NCBI RefSeq assembly: GCF_017654315.1
Contig: NZ_CP072203.1
Coordinates: forward strand, 4,464,001-4,528,000
DNA length: 64,000 nucleotides
Direction of reading: 5' to 3'
Source: Gordonia polyisoprenivorans
GTDB lineage: Bacteria; Actinomycetota; Actinomycetes; Mycobacteriales; Mycobacteriaceae
The notes beneath the pieces were generated by a model that did not search any database, had not been told where the DNA came from, and saw only the letters and a program-made list of their open reading frames with translations. Below, piece after piece: positions 34,012 through 42,313 of the stretch (the first letter of the stretch is position 1; the number at the start of each line of letters is the position of its first letter). A program made the translations under genes and the position numbers.

Positions 34012-34697
34012 GGCGCTTACCCTACGCACTCGCCGCGGGTGTCGCCGCTGTGGCGGGCGCCTACGGGCCCCGTCGGGCCGCCGCACTCACCAAACCGGTA
34101 CCGCTGGCGTTGCTGGCAGCCGAGGTCGGTCGTGGTTGGCGCACACGGGCACCGGTCGACAACGCGCTACTCGGCGCTGCGGTCGCGTTCTCGGCGGCCG
34201 GTGATCGCGCAATGCTTGCCGAGGAGTTCGCGCCGACAACCCCGGAGGATCAGCGCACCCGTCGGCCCCGCGCACATCCGTTGAGCACCAAGGATTCCCG
34301 GCTGGTGCTGGGGGCTGCACTGTTCGCCGGTGCGCAGCTGTCGTACTGCTCGCTGCTGTGGCGCCGTGGAGCGCGCCCACGGGTGCGCGAGGTCGCCCCG
34401 CGGATGCTCGCACTCGCCGAGGCGGCGGCGGTCATCGGCTACCACCGACCCCGACTGCTGTCGGTCCTCGGGCCCTACGGCAACACGCTGGCGACCATGT
34501 CGGCGCTCGCCGGATCCGCACCCACCGGGCAACCCGACCTGCGCATCGGCGGATTGTTGTTCCTCGCTTCGGATCTGAGCATCCTCAACCGCCGTCATCT
34601 GATGAGTGACCCGGCGCGGCGACGAGTCGTCGAGGTGTGGGTGCTCGCCTCGTACTTCGCCGCGCAGGCATTGCTCGTCGGGACGCTCGCCGAGTAA
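34008..34697 (+). CDS. YhhN-family membrane protein (lysoplasmalogenase-like)
   Basis: 229 aa, about seven to eight transmembrane helices, matching the YhhN/TMEM86 family. LTKPVPLALLAAEVG near the N-terminus, AAVAFSAAGDRAMLA with the conserved Asp, ALFAGAQLSYCSLLW and GGLLFLASDLSIL with the second Asp are the usual signature. Family enzymes hydrolyse the vinyl-ether bond of lysoplasmalogens. The bacterial substrate is uncertain. GTG overlaps the lipase-like stop (GTGA). The 3' end converges on the sugar porter, with 7 nt between. Confidence 0.88.
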   Translation: MRRLPYALAAGVAAVAGAYGPRRAAALTKPVPLALLAAEVGRGWRTRAPVDNALLGAAVAFSAAGDRAMLAEEFAPTTPEDQRTRRPRAHPLSTKDSRLVLGAALFAGAQLSYCSLLWRRGARPRVREVAPRMLALAEAAAVIGYHRPRLLSVLGPYGNTLATMSALAGSAPTGQPDLRIGGLLFLASDLSILNRRHLMSDPARRRVVEVWVLASYFAAQALLVGTLAE

Positions 34698-34704
34698 CCC
34701 AGAG

Positions 34705-36192
34705 CTACTTGACGCGCGAGGACTTGGCCGCGTATTTGCTTTGTAGCGCCGACAATTCGGAGTCGGCCATCGCATCCATGTCCTCGAGTTCCATACCCTT
34801 GGTCTCGCGGACCTTGAATCGCACGAAGAAGTACGACGCCGCCGCACAGAAGGCGAAGAACCCGTAGATCCACCCCAATCCGACGACCTTGCTCATCTGC
34901 GGGAACAGCATCGAGATGATGAAGTTGGCGACCCAGTTGAAGGCGGTGCACACACCGAGGGCGACGCCGCGGATGCGGTTGGGGAACATCTCGCCGAGCA
35001 TCACCCACATCACCGGGCCCCATGTCGCGGCGAAGGCGACGACGAACAGATTGGCACCGACGAGGGCCAGCGGCCCCCACGGATCGGCCAGTGACGTCTT
35101 GGGTTCACCGTCGACGACCGTGGTGACCGCCTGGGTGAAGGCCACGCACGCCATGACCAGTCCGATGAACATGCCGACCGAACCCCACAGCAGCAGCACC
35201 CGACGACCGATGCGGTCGACGAACAAGATCGCCACGAACGTCATACCCACGTTGATCGCCGAGGTGATGACCGAGGTGGTGAACGCGTCGTCGGTGGAGA
35301 ATCCCACCGACTGCCACAGCGTCGTCGAGTAGTAGAAGATCGCGTTGATACCCACGAACTGTTGGAAGATCGCGAGCCAGATGCCCACCCACACTAGGGG
35401 ATGCAGACCGAACGAAGGACCACGGATGTCGGCGAGCGAACTGTTGCGTTCACGCTTGACCGTCAACCGGATCTCCTTCACCCGCTCGAGCGGGTGGGGT
35501 TCACCGGTGACCTCTTGCAGGATGCGCGCCGCCTCCTCGTCACGGTTGCGTCCGACGAGATAACGCGGGGATTCCGGGATCGACAGCGCCAGAAGGCCGT
35601 AGATGACCGCCGGGATGACGCCGACGAGGAACATCCACCGCCATGCGTCCAGTCCCCACCAGAGGTCCTTCTCGGGTCCGCCGGCCTGGTTCTGTAGCAA
35701 GGTGTCCGAGAGCAGCGCGGCGAAGATGCCGAGGGTGATCGCCAGCTGCTGCATCGACGCGAGGGCGCCGCGGTAGCGTGCGGGCGCGATCTCGGAGATG
35801 TACGCGGGAGCGATGACCGACGCGATACCGATGCCGAGGCCACCCAGGATGCGCCACAGCAACAGATCCCACAGCGTCTGGGTGTATGCGGTACCGATGG
35901 CCGAGATGATGAACAACGCCGAGCCGAGCAGCATCACCCGTTTGCGGCCCCAGGAGTCGGCGAGCCTACCGGCGAACCATGCACCGACCGCGCACCCGAG
36001 AAGCGCGACGGCCACCGCGAATCCGTTGACGAGGAAGCTCAGCTCGAAGGTGTCCTGAATGGAGTTGACGGCGCCGTTGATGACCGAGCTGTCGAATCCG
36101 AACAGGAAGCCGCCGACCGCGGCGGCGATGGAGACGCCGATGACCTTGGCCGTGTGTTGTTCGGCGATCTCGGCGTTGTGCGCTTCTGACAT
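34705..36192 (-). CDS. MFS sugar porter
   Basis: 495 aa, twelve helices, of the sugar:H+ symporter/GLUT family. GFDSSVINGA in helix 1, GRLADSWGRKRVML between helices 2 and 3, PESPRYLVGRNRDEEA before the central loop, QQFVGINAIFYYS in helix 7, DRIGRRVLLL, and GPVMWVMLGEMFPNRIRG. These match bacterial glucose/galactose/xylose permeases such as GlcP/XylE. A monocistronic layout with its own upstream region suggests independent regulation. The sugar cannot be told from sequence. Confidence 0.95.
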   Translation of the reverse strand: MSEAHNAEIAEQHTAKVIGVSIAAAVGGFLFGFDSSVINGAVNSIQDTFELSFLVNGFAVAVALLGCAVGAWFAGRLADSWGRKRVMLLGSALFIISAIGTAYTQTLWDLLLWRILGGLGIGIASVIAPAYISEIAPARYRGALASMQQLAITLGIFAALLSDTLLQNQAGGPEKDLWWGLDAWRWMFLVGVIPAVIYGLLALSIPESPRYLVGRNRDEEAARILQEVTGEPHPLERVKEIRLTVKRERNSSLADIRGPSFGLHPLVWVGIWLAIFQQFVGINAIFYYSTTLWQSVGFSTDDAFTTSVITSAINVGMTFVAILFVDRIGRRVLLLWGSVGMFIGLVMACVAFTQAVTTVVDGEPKTSLADPWGPLALVGANLFVVAFAATWGPVMWVMLGEMFPNRIRGVALGVCTAFNWVANFIISMLFPQMSKVVGLGWIYGFFAFCAAASYFFVRFKVRETKGMELEDMDAMADSELSALQSKYAAKSSRVK

Positions 36193-36363
36193 GATCCGAA
36201 CCCCTTCGTCCGGGCCCGATATCGGAAGGGATCGGGCTACCGCGGATTACGCTACCCTGCGAATTCGCCCGGCCCCCATGGTTTCGCCCACCCGCATGTC
36301 GCCATGGCCGAAGTGTTATCGGCCTCGGGCACTCGCCATACCGGGGTGTACCAGGTCAACTCC

Positions 36364-36411
36364 GGGCTGTATCAACTCTGGGCTGTATCGTCTCCTCGCT
36401 GTATCGTCTCT
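36364..36411. repeat. Short imperfect tandem repeats upstream of the sugar porter
   Basis: Three imperfect 15-17-nt units (36364-36379, 36380-36396, 36397-36411) share GCTGTATC followed by a pyrimidine-rich end. They occupy the 3' flank of the secreted-protein gene and the far upstream region of the porter gene. They may be operator half-sites or neutral duplications. Confidence 0.7.
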
Positions 36412-36418
36412 GGGCGGC

Positions 36419-36967
36419 CTAGGCGGTCGCCTGGCCCCGACAGCTGGAGTACTGCGGGTTCACCATCGGCACGAACGCCAGCGCACCGATCTTCTGGTTG
36501 ATCGTGAAGCTCACGGGGCCGCTACCGGGGTGCAACACCACTTCCCAGCCCACCACCTGGGTTCGGGTCGGGACCCGCACCGTGCCGGTGCGTCCGGTCC
36601 GCAGATTGCGCCACGCGACCGTCACCTCGACGGTGAATTCGAGTACGCCGGGCTTCGCTCGCGAGGACCCGACGAGCGAGATCGCCGGCCCGGGCAATCC
36701 GTCGGAGGGGAAAGCGATCTGGTTGTAGACGTCCACCGACACCGGAATGCGGGGCGCGGGCCACGGATTGGCGCTGTCGCAGCGAAGCGTGGTCACGTAA
36801 TTGGGTTGCGGGTCGGGTAACGCCGACGCCGTACCCGAGGCCTGGGCGGTCAGCCCGAGCACCACCGCCGCCATCGAGACGACCGCGATCACCGCCGACC
36901 GGAAGCGCCGACGGCATCGGCCACGCAACCCAGACGTCGACGGTGTTGTTGTCGGCGGTGTTGTCAT
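36419..36967 (-). CDS. Secreted protein of unknown function
   Basis: 182 aa. The Thr/Pro-rich start, basic stretch RGRCRRRFR and hydrophobic segment AVIAVVSMAAVVLGLTA form a signal peptide, probably cut near ASA-L. The mature domain is beta-rich (VLEFTVEVTVAWRNLRTGRTG, VVGWEVVLHPGSGPVSFTI) and has two Cys that could pair. No known family is recognised. ATG at 36967 has a GGGGGAG site 9 nt upstream and is preferred to the ATG 48 nt earlier. Divergent from the HhH-GPD gene. Confidence 0.78.
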   Translation of the reverse strand: MTTPPTTTPSTSGLRGRCRRRFRSAVIAVVSMAAVVLGLTAQASGTASALPDPQPNYVTTLRCDSANPWPAPRIPVSVDVYNQIAFPSDGLPGPAISLVGSSRAKPGVLEFTVEVTVAWRNLRTGRTGTVRVPTRTQVVGWEVVLHPGSGPVSFTINQKIGALAFVPMVNPQYSSCRGQATA

Positions 36968-37047
36968 CGGCGGCGTCTCCCCCGAGCGCCGAGAATCCAC
37001 GGACCCACGCAGCATGGGGCTCAGTGTAGGGGCACTACCCTGGTGCC

Positions 37048-37626
37048 ATGGCGAAACTGCAGATTGCCCAGGATCCCATCGCCGACGAATTGTTGTCGAC
37101 CGATCCGTTCGCGCTGCTCACCGGGATGCTCCTGGATCAGCAGTTCCCGATGGAGCGCGCTTTCGCCGGGCCTGCGAAGATCAAGGACCGCTTCGGCTCG
37201 CTCGATCCCGAGGCGATCGCCGCCGCCGACCCCGCCGAATTCGCCGACCTCTGCGCCACCCCGCCGGCGATTCACCGCTATGGTCGCTCGATGGCCGGGC
37301 GGGTTCAGGAGCTCGCCCGAACCGTGGTGGCGGAGTACGACGGTGAGACCGCACGGATCTGGACCGAGGCCACCACCGGCGCCGACCTGTTCGCGCGGCT
37401 GCACAAGCTCCCCGGCTTCGGTGAGCAGAAGGCCAAGATCTTCACCGCATTGCTGGCCAAACAACTCGACGTGAAGCCGGCCGGGTGGACGAAGGTGGTC
37501 GGCGACTACGGCAAGAAGGGTTTCCGCTCGGTCGCCGATGTGACCGACGCGGATTCGCTGCTTCGGGTTCGCGAGTTCAAGAAGGCCGCCAAGGCGGCGG
37601 CCAAGGCCGAGTCCGCTCAGCGCTGA
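37048..37626 (+). CDS. HhH-GPD-type DNA glycosylase-like protein
   Basis: 192 aa member of the compact actinobacterial HhH-GPD family (TIGR03252/Rv1156 type). LLTGMLLDQQFPMERAFAGP matches the N-terminal helical core and LHKLPGFGEQKAKIFTALLAKQL is the helix-hairpin-helix. After the hairpin, classical Nth/MutY enzymes carry a catalytic Asp in V-D-T-H. Here the segment reads DVKPAGW, so the usual Asp is not in the standard place. There is a Lys/Ala-rich tail. A base-excision role is suggested by fold only. Confidence 0.87.
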   Translation: MAKLQIAQDPIADELLSTDPFALLTGMLLDQQFPMERAFAGPAKIKDRFGSLDPEAIAAADPAEFADLCATPPAIHRYGRSMAGRVQELARTVVAEYDGETARIWTEATTGADLFARLHKLPGFGEQKAKIFTALLAKQLDVKPAGWTKVVGDYGKKGFRSVADVTDADSLLRVREFKKAAKAAAKAESAQR

Positions 37627-37645
37627 CGCGCGCTATCGTTCCCGC

Positions 37646-38608
37646 ATGAACTCCCCCGACACCGGCGACGCCGGCGCGAGTGGGTCGGTGCCCCGCCGAC
37701 AGTCCCCTGGTCCGATCGACGTCCGGTCCCTGATCGAGTTCCCTTTCCAGTTGGGTTTCGCGGTCACCGGTGTCACGCTCACCGCCGCGGAGTCGGCGGT
37801 GAACATCGCACGCATCACCGCCGGCAGCGTGCAGCACGAGCTCAATCACGCTCTGGGTATTTCCGGTGACGAACTCAGCGGGGCCCGCGCGCCGCTGGCG
37901 TTACTCGGTCAGCTGGCCGATCTCCTCGGTCCCGATCGTCCTTTCGGCCGGATCGTCGCCGCGGGCGGTCCACTCGAACGCCTTCTCAATCCCGGTGGCG
38001 TCATCGACCGCCTGACCGCCAAGGACGGATTGCTCGAAAAGCTCACGGCGCCCGGCGGAATCCTGGATCAGATGTCGGAGGACGGCGGCATCCTGACGCG
38101 GTTGACCGCCAAGGACGGTCCGCTGGACCGCCTCACCCGCACCGGCGGGGTGATCGACCAGTTCACCGAGAACGAGGGCATTCTCGAACGCCTGACGTCG
38201 GAGGGCGGCATCATCGACAAGTTGACCGCACCCGACGGCGTCCTGGAAAAGGTCACCGCCGACGGCGGAATCCTCGATCGCCTCGCCGAGGACGGCGGTC
38301 TGCTCGATCAGCTCGTCGGCGAGAACGGCGCGGTCGAGCGTGCCATCGCGCCGGACGGCCCGCTCGACCGCATCACCGAGCTCACCGAGGTGATCGGTCA
38401 GCTCGCACCCAACCTGCTCGCCATGCAGGACACGGTGCACGAGTTGGCCGAGACGGTCGATCTGCTCAATCAGACGGTGGCCCCGCTCGGCGGGCTCGCC
38501 GAGCGCCTGCCGAAGCGCCTGACGCGAGGCCATCGGGGCGGCAACGATTCTCCGACGTCGACGCGTGGGTCGGAGCCGGACGACGGCCCTCCCCAGATCA
38601 CGTCCTGA
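37646..38608 (+). CDS. Decapeptide-repeat protein
   Basis: 320 aa of unknown function. Residues 25-65 form an amphipathic/hydrophobic segment (SLIEFPFQLGFAVTGVTLT). Residues 107-246 are fourteen exact ten-residue repeats with consensus G/D-G-h-h-D/E-R/K-L-T-x-x (for example GGVIDRLTAK). A predicted coiled coil (247-280, ITELTEVIGQLAPNLL) and a charged tail follow. There is no signal peptide. The gene starts 20 nt after the HhH-GPD gene and may share its mRNA. The strict period suggests a solenoid or elongated scaffold. Confidence 0.85.
   Translation: MNSPDTGDAGASGSVPRRQSPGPIDVRSLIEFPFQLGFAVTGVTLTAAESAVNIARITAGSVQHELNHALGISGDELSGARAPLALLGQLADLLGPDRPFGRIVAAGGPLERLLNPGGVIDRLTAKDGLLEKLTAPGGILDQMSEDGGILTRLTAKDGPLDRLTRTGGVIDQFTENEGILERLTSEGGIIDKLTAPDGVLEKVTADGGILDRLAEDGGLLDQLVGENGAVERAIAPDGPLDRITELTEVIGQLAPNLLAMQDTVHELAETVDLLNQTVAPLGGLAERLPKRLTRGHRGGNDSPTSTRGSEPDDGPPQITS
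37964..38383 (+). repeat. Fourteen 30-nt coding repeats
   Basis: Codons 107-246 of the decapeptide-repeat gene form 14 in-register 30-nt units with no insertion or deletion. DNA identity between units is moderate and largely limited to GGCGG-type Gly codons and the Leu-Thr positions. The array is therefore old and kept by selection on protein rather than freshly expanded. Confidence 0.88.
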
Positions 38609-38627
38609 CCGACTCGTTCCGGGCAGC

Positions 38628-40004
38628 TCACCGTCGGAGGGCTTCGGTCAGCAACGCGAGGTAACGGTCGATATCGGGGCATCGGCGGGGTGCAGCGATC
38701 ACCGAAAGTGTCACGCGCGCACCGAGACCGTGCACGCCGTGGTTGAGTCCGTGCACCGGGGACAGTGCCGGGAAGCCTGCGGTGATCACGGATCTGCTGC
38801 CCCCACCGAGCGTGAGATCGGCCGGTCCCCGATCGACGGAGGAGACCACGCTGATGCCGTCGATGCGCTCCGGGAGCGGCGCCGCCCCCGCCTGGCGGGC
38901 GCCGAGGATTCGGAGCGGGGCCGGTGTGGCGTGTTCGGCCCGACGGGCGGCTGCGCGTTCAGGGGTCATGTGTTCGTCACGGGCGCGGGCGATCTCGGCG
39001 GCGATCGCCGAGGCTCGACCGTCGAGGTCGGCGATGTCGGTGCGCAGGTCGATGCCGACGGTCCGGAAGTCGTTGCGGGAACCGGTATTCGGGTCCGTGG
39101 CGGCCCGTCGCCGGGCGACGGTGAGGGTGATCGTCACCGGCATCGACGCGTCGCCGAGGAAGCGCGGAAGTGCGTCGGAGATCGCGATGAGGGCCCCGAC
39201 GGTGACGGTGCCGCCACGGGCGGTGAGCACATCGGCGGGGACGGTCAGGGTGCGCAGTTCGCGTCCGCGACCGGGCGGCCCGTTGATCGATGTCGGCGCG
39301 ACACTTGAGGTCGCCTGACCCGAACCTGTTGTCCCCGAAACCTGTCGGTGGCGGTGAAACGCGAGACCGCCCCAGAAGAGCATGCGTGCGACGTCGATGG
39401 GCATGCGGGCCACACCGAGTGCCGCGGCGGCCGGGACGTGCATCACCGTCGTCGGCCGCCGTTCGGCCGGGCACCGCGCCTGTACCTCGATCTCCTTCTC
39501 GGAAAACAGTTGTCGCGCAATGGCCGACGATCGACGGCCGTCGCCGAGCGCGTGTGCGACCTGCAGAACCGCGACGACGAGATCGCTGCCCTCGGCCACG
39601 CCCGGGGCGGGGGCGACCGCCCCGTAGAGATACAACCGCCACATCTGTTGTCGCGCATCGAGTTGATCGTCCATCGACTGCGCGATGCGATCGAGACACG
39701 CCTGCCACGTCATGGGACCCTGGGTCACCCGCACCTGATCCGCGGAGACCGGAGCGCGCCGCCAGTACGGCCGATCGAGATGTGCCGGGACGTCGGCGAC
39801 ACGCAGTCCCAGATCGTCGATCGTCGCGGCCCGCCGCCGCAGGTACCCGGCGATGACGTCGAGAGACGTTCGCGGCGAGGTGAACCCGTAGACCAGGAAC
39901 TGGTCACTGGGCATCGCCGACGACATCCAGTACCACATCGCGTCGACGGCACTCATCCGCTGCACCGGGCTCACCCTACCGCCGGATGCGCCGGGGGCGG
40001 ACAT
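38628..40004 (-). CDS. WS/DGAT-like acyltransferase
   Basis: 458 aa. The N-terminus RMSAVDAMWYWMSSAMP is characteristic of wax-ester synthase/diacylglycerol acyltransferases. The catalytic HHX3DG motif reads AHALGDG (the second His and DG kept, first His replaced by Ala). GNDF-like RNDFRTVGIDLRTD, the DUF1298-type C-terminal domain with a PLTLGG-like ADLTLGGG, and NHGVHGLG near the end complete the fold. It likely makes triacylglycerol or wax esters. The first-His change may alter activity. A start closer to RMSAVDA (GTG about 33 nt in) is possible. Confidence 0.85.
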   Translation of the reverse strand: MSAPGASGGRVSPVQRMSAVDAMWYWMSSAMPSDQFLVYGFTSPRTSLDVIAGYLRRRAATIDDLGLRVADVPAHLDRPYWRRAPVSADQVRVTQGPMTWQACLDRIAQSMDDQLDARQQMWRLYLYGAVAPAPGVAEGSDLVVAVLQVAHALGDGRRSSAIARQLFSEKEIEVQARCPAERRPTTVMHVPAAAALGVARMPIDVARMLFWGGLAFHRHRQVSGTTGSGQATSSVAPTSINGPPGRGRELRTLTVPADVLTARGGTVTVGALIAISDALPRFLGDASMPVTITLTVARRRAATDPNTGSRNDFRTVGIDLRTDIADLDGRASAIAAEIARARDEHMTPERAAARRAEHATPAPLRILGARQAGAAPLPERIDGISVVSSVDRGPADLTLGGGSRSVITAGFPALSPVHGLNHGVHGLGARVTLSVIAAPRRCPDIDRYLALLTEALRR

Positions 40005-40044
40005 CGTCGATGACGATGCCCGCCCCGGTGTGACCGCGCGCGGC

Positions 40045-40242
40045 TCAGTTGCCGGTCAGCTTGTCCTTGACCTTGCCTGCGGCGTCCTTGACGCTCTCGA
40101 TGCCGTCCTTGACCGCGGCCGAGGCCTGATCGGCCTTGCCCTCGCTCTTGAGGCTGTCGTCGCCGGTGACGTCGCCGCCGACTTCCTTGGCCTTGCCCTT
40201 GGCGTCTTCGACCTTGTTCGAGATCTTGTCCTCGAGTGCCAT
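40045..40242 (-). CDS. CsbD-family stress protein
   Basis: 65 aa, Lys/Glu/Asp-rich, beginning MALEDKISNKVEDAKGKAKEVGGDVTGDD and ending in a helical KDAAGKVKDKLTGN. This is the CsbD family of general-stress proteins, small hydrophilic and largely helical, found under SigB-type control in Gram-positives. The gene lies just downstream of the Asp23/AmaP cluster on the same strand. Both types are stress-induced in other bacteria, so common control is plausible. Confidence 0.92.
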   Translation of the reverse strand: MALEDKISNKVEDAKGKAKEVGGDVTGDDSLKSEGKADQASAAVKDGIESVKDAAGKVKDKLTGN

Positions 40243-40373
40243 GACAGCTCCTTCTCTTGATGGTCCCGGCGCGCAGTGCGCTCGGGTCTGCCGGGGGCTC
40301 CCGGCGAGTTCGTGGCGACACCGAGATGCGGTGTCGTGTCTGATATTCGTGAGTTCTGCGCTCGTGTGCAGCC

Positions 40374-40931
40374 TCAGCGACTCGGATTCTGTAGGTGGAC
40401 CAACGCCTGGACGTGGATGTCGGCCCCGTCGACCGCGCGACGGATGTTCTCCACGGCGGGCCCGAGTACCTCGGCGATCTCGTCGTAGGAGTAGCGCGGC
40501 GGTGCGGTGACGTCGATGCGGATGATGCTGCGTCCGCGATCATCGAGGGCACGCACGGTCGCCTTGTCGAACATCGTCCGTTCGGACAGTTCGTCGGCGA
40601 CGGCGGCGGCGATCAGCTTGGGCGGAACCGTCAGGATTCCGTCGGCACCGCTGCCGGTCAGGGTCAGGTCGTCCACCCGACCGGGACGCGACGCCGCACC
40701 GAGTAGCGCGAACCCCCAGACCACCGCGATGACGACGGCCCCGAGAAGCACAGCCCACCACCAGTTCTCCGCTGTGGTGCGGCTCGCCCAGGTGGGATCG
40801 AGATGATCGACCCAGCCGTGGATGGGGGTGATGTCGAGTTGCCAACCGATGGCACCGACACCCACCACCAGAAGTGCCAGGCCGATCACCGCGGCGGTGA
40901 ATCGGTGCAGGATCGCTGGACGCCGGTTCAC
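40374..40931 (-). CDS. AmaP-like membrane anchor of the Asp23 system
   Basis: 185 aa. Two transmembrane helices (about 11-31 and 56-78) flank a short external loop, and a cytoplasmic AmaP/Asp23-like domain follows (PPKLIAAAVADELSER, RSIIRIDVTAPPRYSYDEIAE). In staphylococci AmaP tethers Asp23 to the membrane. GTG at 40931, with GGAGG upstream, overlaps the stop of the preceding gene (GTGA). It is the last gene of the overlapping Asp23 unit. Confidence 0.85.
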   Translation of the reverse strand: MNRRPAILHRFTAAVIGLALLVVGVGAIGWQLDITPIHGWVDHLDPTWASRTTAENWWWAVLLGAVVIAVVWGFALLGAASRPGRVDDLTLTGSGADGILTVPPKLIAAAVADELSERTMFDKATVRALDDRGRSIIRIDVTAPPRYSYDEIAEVLGPAVENIRRAVDGADIHVQALVHLQNPSR

Positions 40932-41536
40932 GAGCGTGCCTCCTTGCTGCGGACCACGCGCCGGATCACCACGCGTGGAGGATGTTTCACCGGGGCCAGT
41001 GCCTCGGCAACGCGGTCGCACATGGTCTGCTCGTCCACACCGCCCGACACGGTGACGGTGACCTTTGCCCGTCGTCGGGTGACCACGGTCGTGGCGTGCT
41101 CGACCCCGGGGACGGTGAGCAGTGCGGCACTCGCGCGGCGCGCCATGTCGCCGCGGCGGGTCCACATCACCTCGAAGTCTCCGAGTGGGACGTGGGTGCG
41201 GCGCCGGGGCTTGACGGCCAGCCACATCAACCACAGTCCGACGATCACGCAGATCACCGCGACCGGCCACATCCAGTCCTGCCAGGTACTTCTCGTGATC
41301 CAGTCGGCGGTATTCGTCGTCCATCGGGTCCCGTCGATCCATCCGGCGTCCACAATGAGATCTCGGATCCCGACGCACGCCAGGCCGAGGAACAGGAGCC
41401 CGATCACCGACCCGACGATCGCCGCGCCCGGGTAGGCGGCCGGGGCGAAGACCTTACCGCCGGCGAGATCCTGGTTCTCGGCGACGATCTCGGCCCGTGG
41501 CCGCGATGCGGATTCGGGTGTCGTCGATGTGGTCAT
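40928..41536 (-). CDS. DUF6286-type membrane protein of the Asp23 cluster
   Basis: 202 aa. A cytoplasmic N-terminus, two transmembrane helices (about 38-62 and 88-110) and a C-terminal domain with RRRAKVTVTVSGGVDEQTMCDRVAEALAPV, reminiscent of an Asp23-like alpha/beta fold. Actinobacterial DUF6286 proteins are found next to Asp23/Gls24 genes. The ATG overlaps the upstream Asp23 stop (ATGA). It probably forms a membrane complex with the AmaP-like protein; function is inferred from linkage. Confidence 0.85.
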   Translation of the reverse strand: MTTSTTPESASRPRAEIVAENQDLAGGKVFAPAAYPGAAIVGSVIGLLFLGLACVGIRDLIVDAGWIDGTRWTTNTADWITRSTWQDWMWPVAVICVIVGLWLMWLAVKPRRRTHVPLGDFEVMWTRRGDMARRASAALLTVPGVEHATTVVTRRRAKVTVTVSGGVDEQTMCDRVAEALAPVKHPPRVVIRRVVRSKEARS

Positions 41537-42138
41537 GAGTGAACCCTCCCCTGCACTGTCTCGGTGTCGGTGTCGGTGACCATGTCGATGTCGGTGTCAT
41601 CCGGCGCGGTGTCATCCGACGGGCTGTCATCCGGCGCGGAATCGCGCTTCTCGATCTCCGAGGGGGCCGGTAGTTCCACGTAGCCGTCGCGGGTGGTCGA
41701 GTCCCCGTTATCGGTGGTGATCGTTCCCACCGTCACATCGACCCGCGAGGGCCGAATCCCGGTGAATCGCGCCAGTTCGTCGGCGACGTGGGCGCGCACG
41801 TCCCGGCACACCTGCGCCACCGCGCACGGCCAGGTCAGCGCAACCGTGACCTCCACCAGCGGGGCGGTGTCGGACATGTCGACGCGCACCGCGGGGTATG
41901 CCGCGCCCAGTGCTCCCGGTCCGAGCAGTGATCCGATCGTGTTGCTGTACCGGGTGACCCCGTCGATGTCGAGTGCTGCCCGGCGGGCGATCTTGGCGCC
42001 CACTCGGTCGGCGATGATCAACGCCCCCTTGGCATCCCCGGTGGCCGGTGCCGCGGTCCCGACGGCGTCCGGACGCACGTTGTCGACGCCTCTCGTCACG
42101 GTGGCGCCGGTGCGCGTCGGGTTCGACGACTCAGCCAC
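41533..42138 (-). CDS. Asp23/Gls24-family envelope stress protein (copy 1)
   Basis: 201 aa. The Asp23 domain runs from about 38 to 150: GALIIADRVGAKIARRAALDIDGV, a middle beta section, VTVALTWPCAVAQVCRDVRAHVADEL and VDVTVGTI. The C-terminal tail is strongly acidic, a long Asp-rich stretch of DD-P-S/T units. It starts with GTG inside the last codons of the small membrane gene (8-nt overlap). In Gram-positives these proteins coat the membrane and respond to cell-wall stress. Confidence 0.88.
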   Translation of the reverse strand: MAESSNPTRTGATVTRGVDNVRPDAVGTAAPATGDAKGALIIADRVGAKIARRAALDIDGVTRYSNTIGSLLGPGALGAAYPAVRVDMSDTAPLVEVTVALTWPCAVAQVCRDVRAHVADELARFTGIRPSRVDVTVGTITTDNGDSTTRDGYVELPAPSEIEKRDSAPDDSPSDDTAPDDTDIDMVTDTDTETVQGRVHS

Positions 42139-42313
42139 GGTTCCGGCTTCGCAGCAGCGCACCGAGATCGATGGCGCCGTCGCGTTGTAGACCCAGTGCC
42201 AGCCCGATACCACCGAGGACCAGCGCGAGGACGAAGCCGCCGAATCCACCGGTGGTGACCGCGAGCGCAAGCAACAGTCCGACGATCAGGCCGATGGTTG
42301 CGTTGTTACCCAT
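42131..42313 (-). CDS. Small two-helix membrane protein, DUF2273-like
   Basis: 60 aa. Two Gly-rich hydrophobic helices (about 5-22 and 25-44) with a short tail ALLRSRNRG. Similar small integral membrane proteins (DUF2273) accompany Asp23/AmaP in firmicutes and actinobacteria. Both its ends overlap neighbours by 8 nt. The ATG at 42313 was taken because an extension upstream would be hydrophilic and unlike the family. Confidence 0.8.
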   Translation of the reverse strand: MGNNATIGLIVGLLLALAVTTGGFGGFVLALVLGGIGLALGLQRDGAIDLGALLRSRNRG

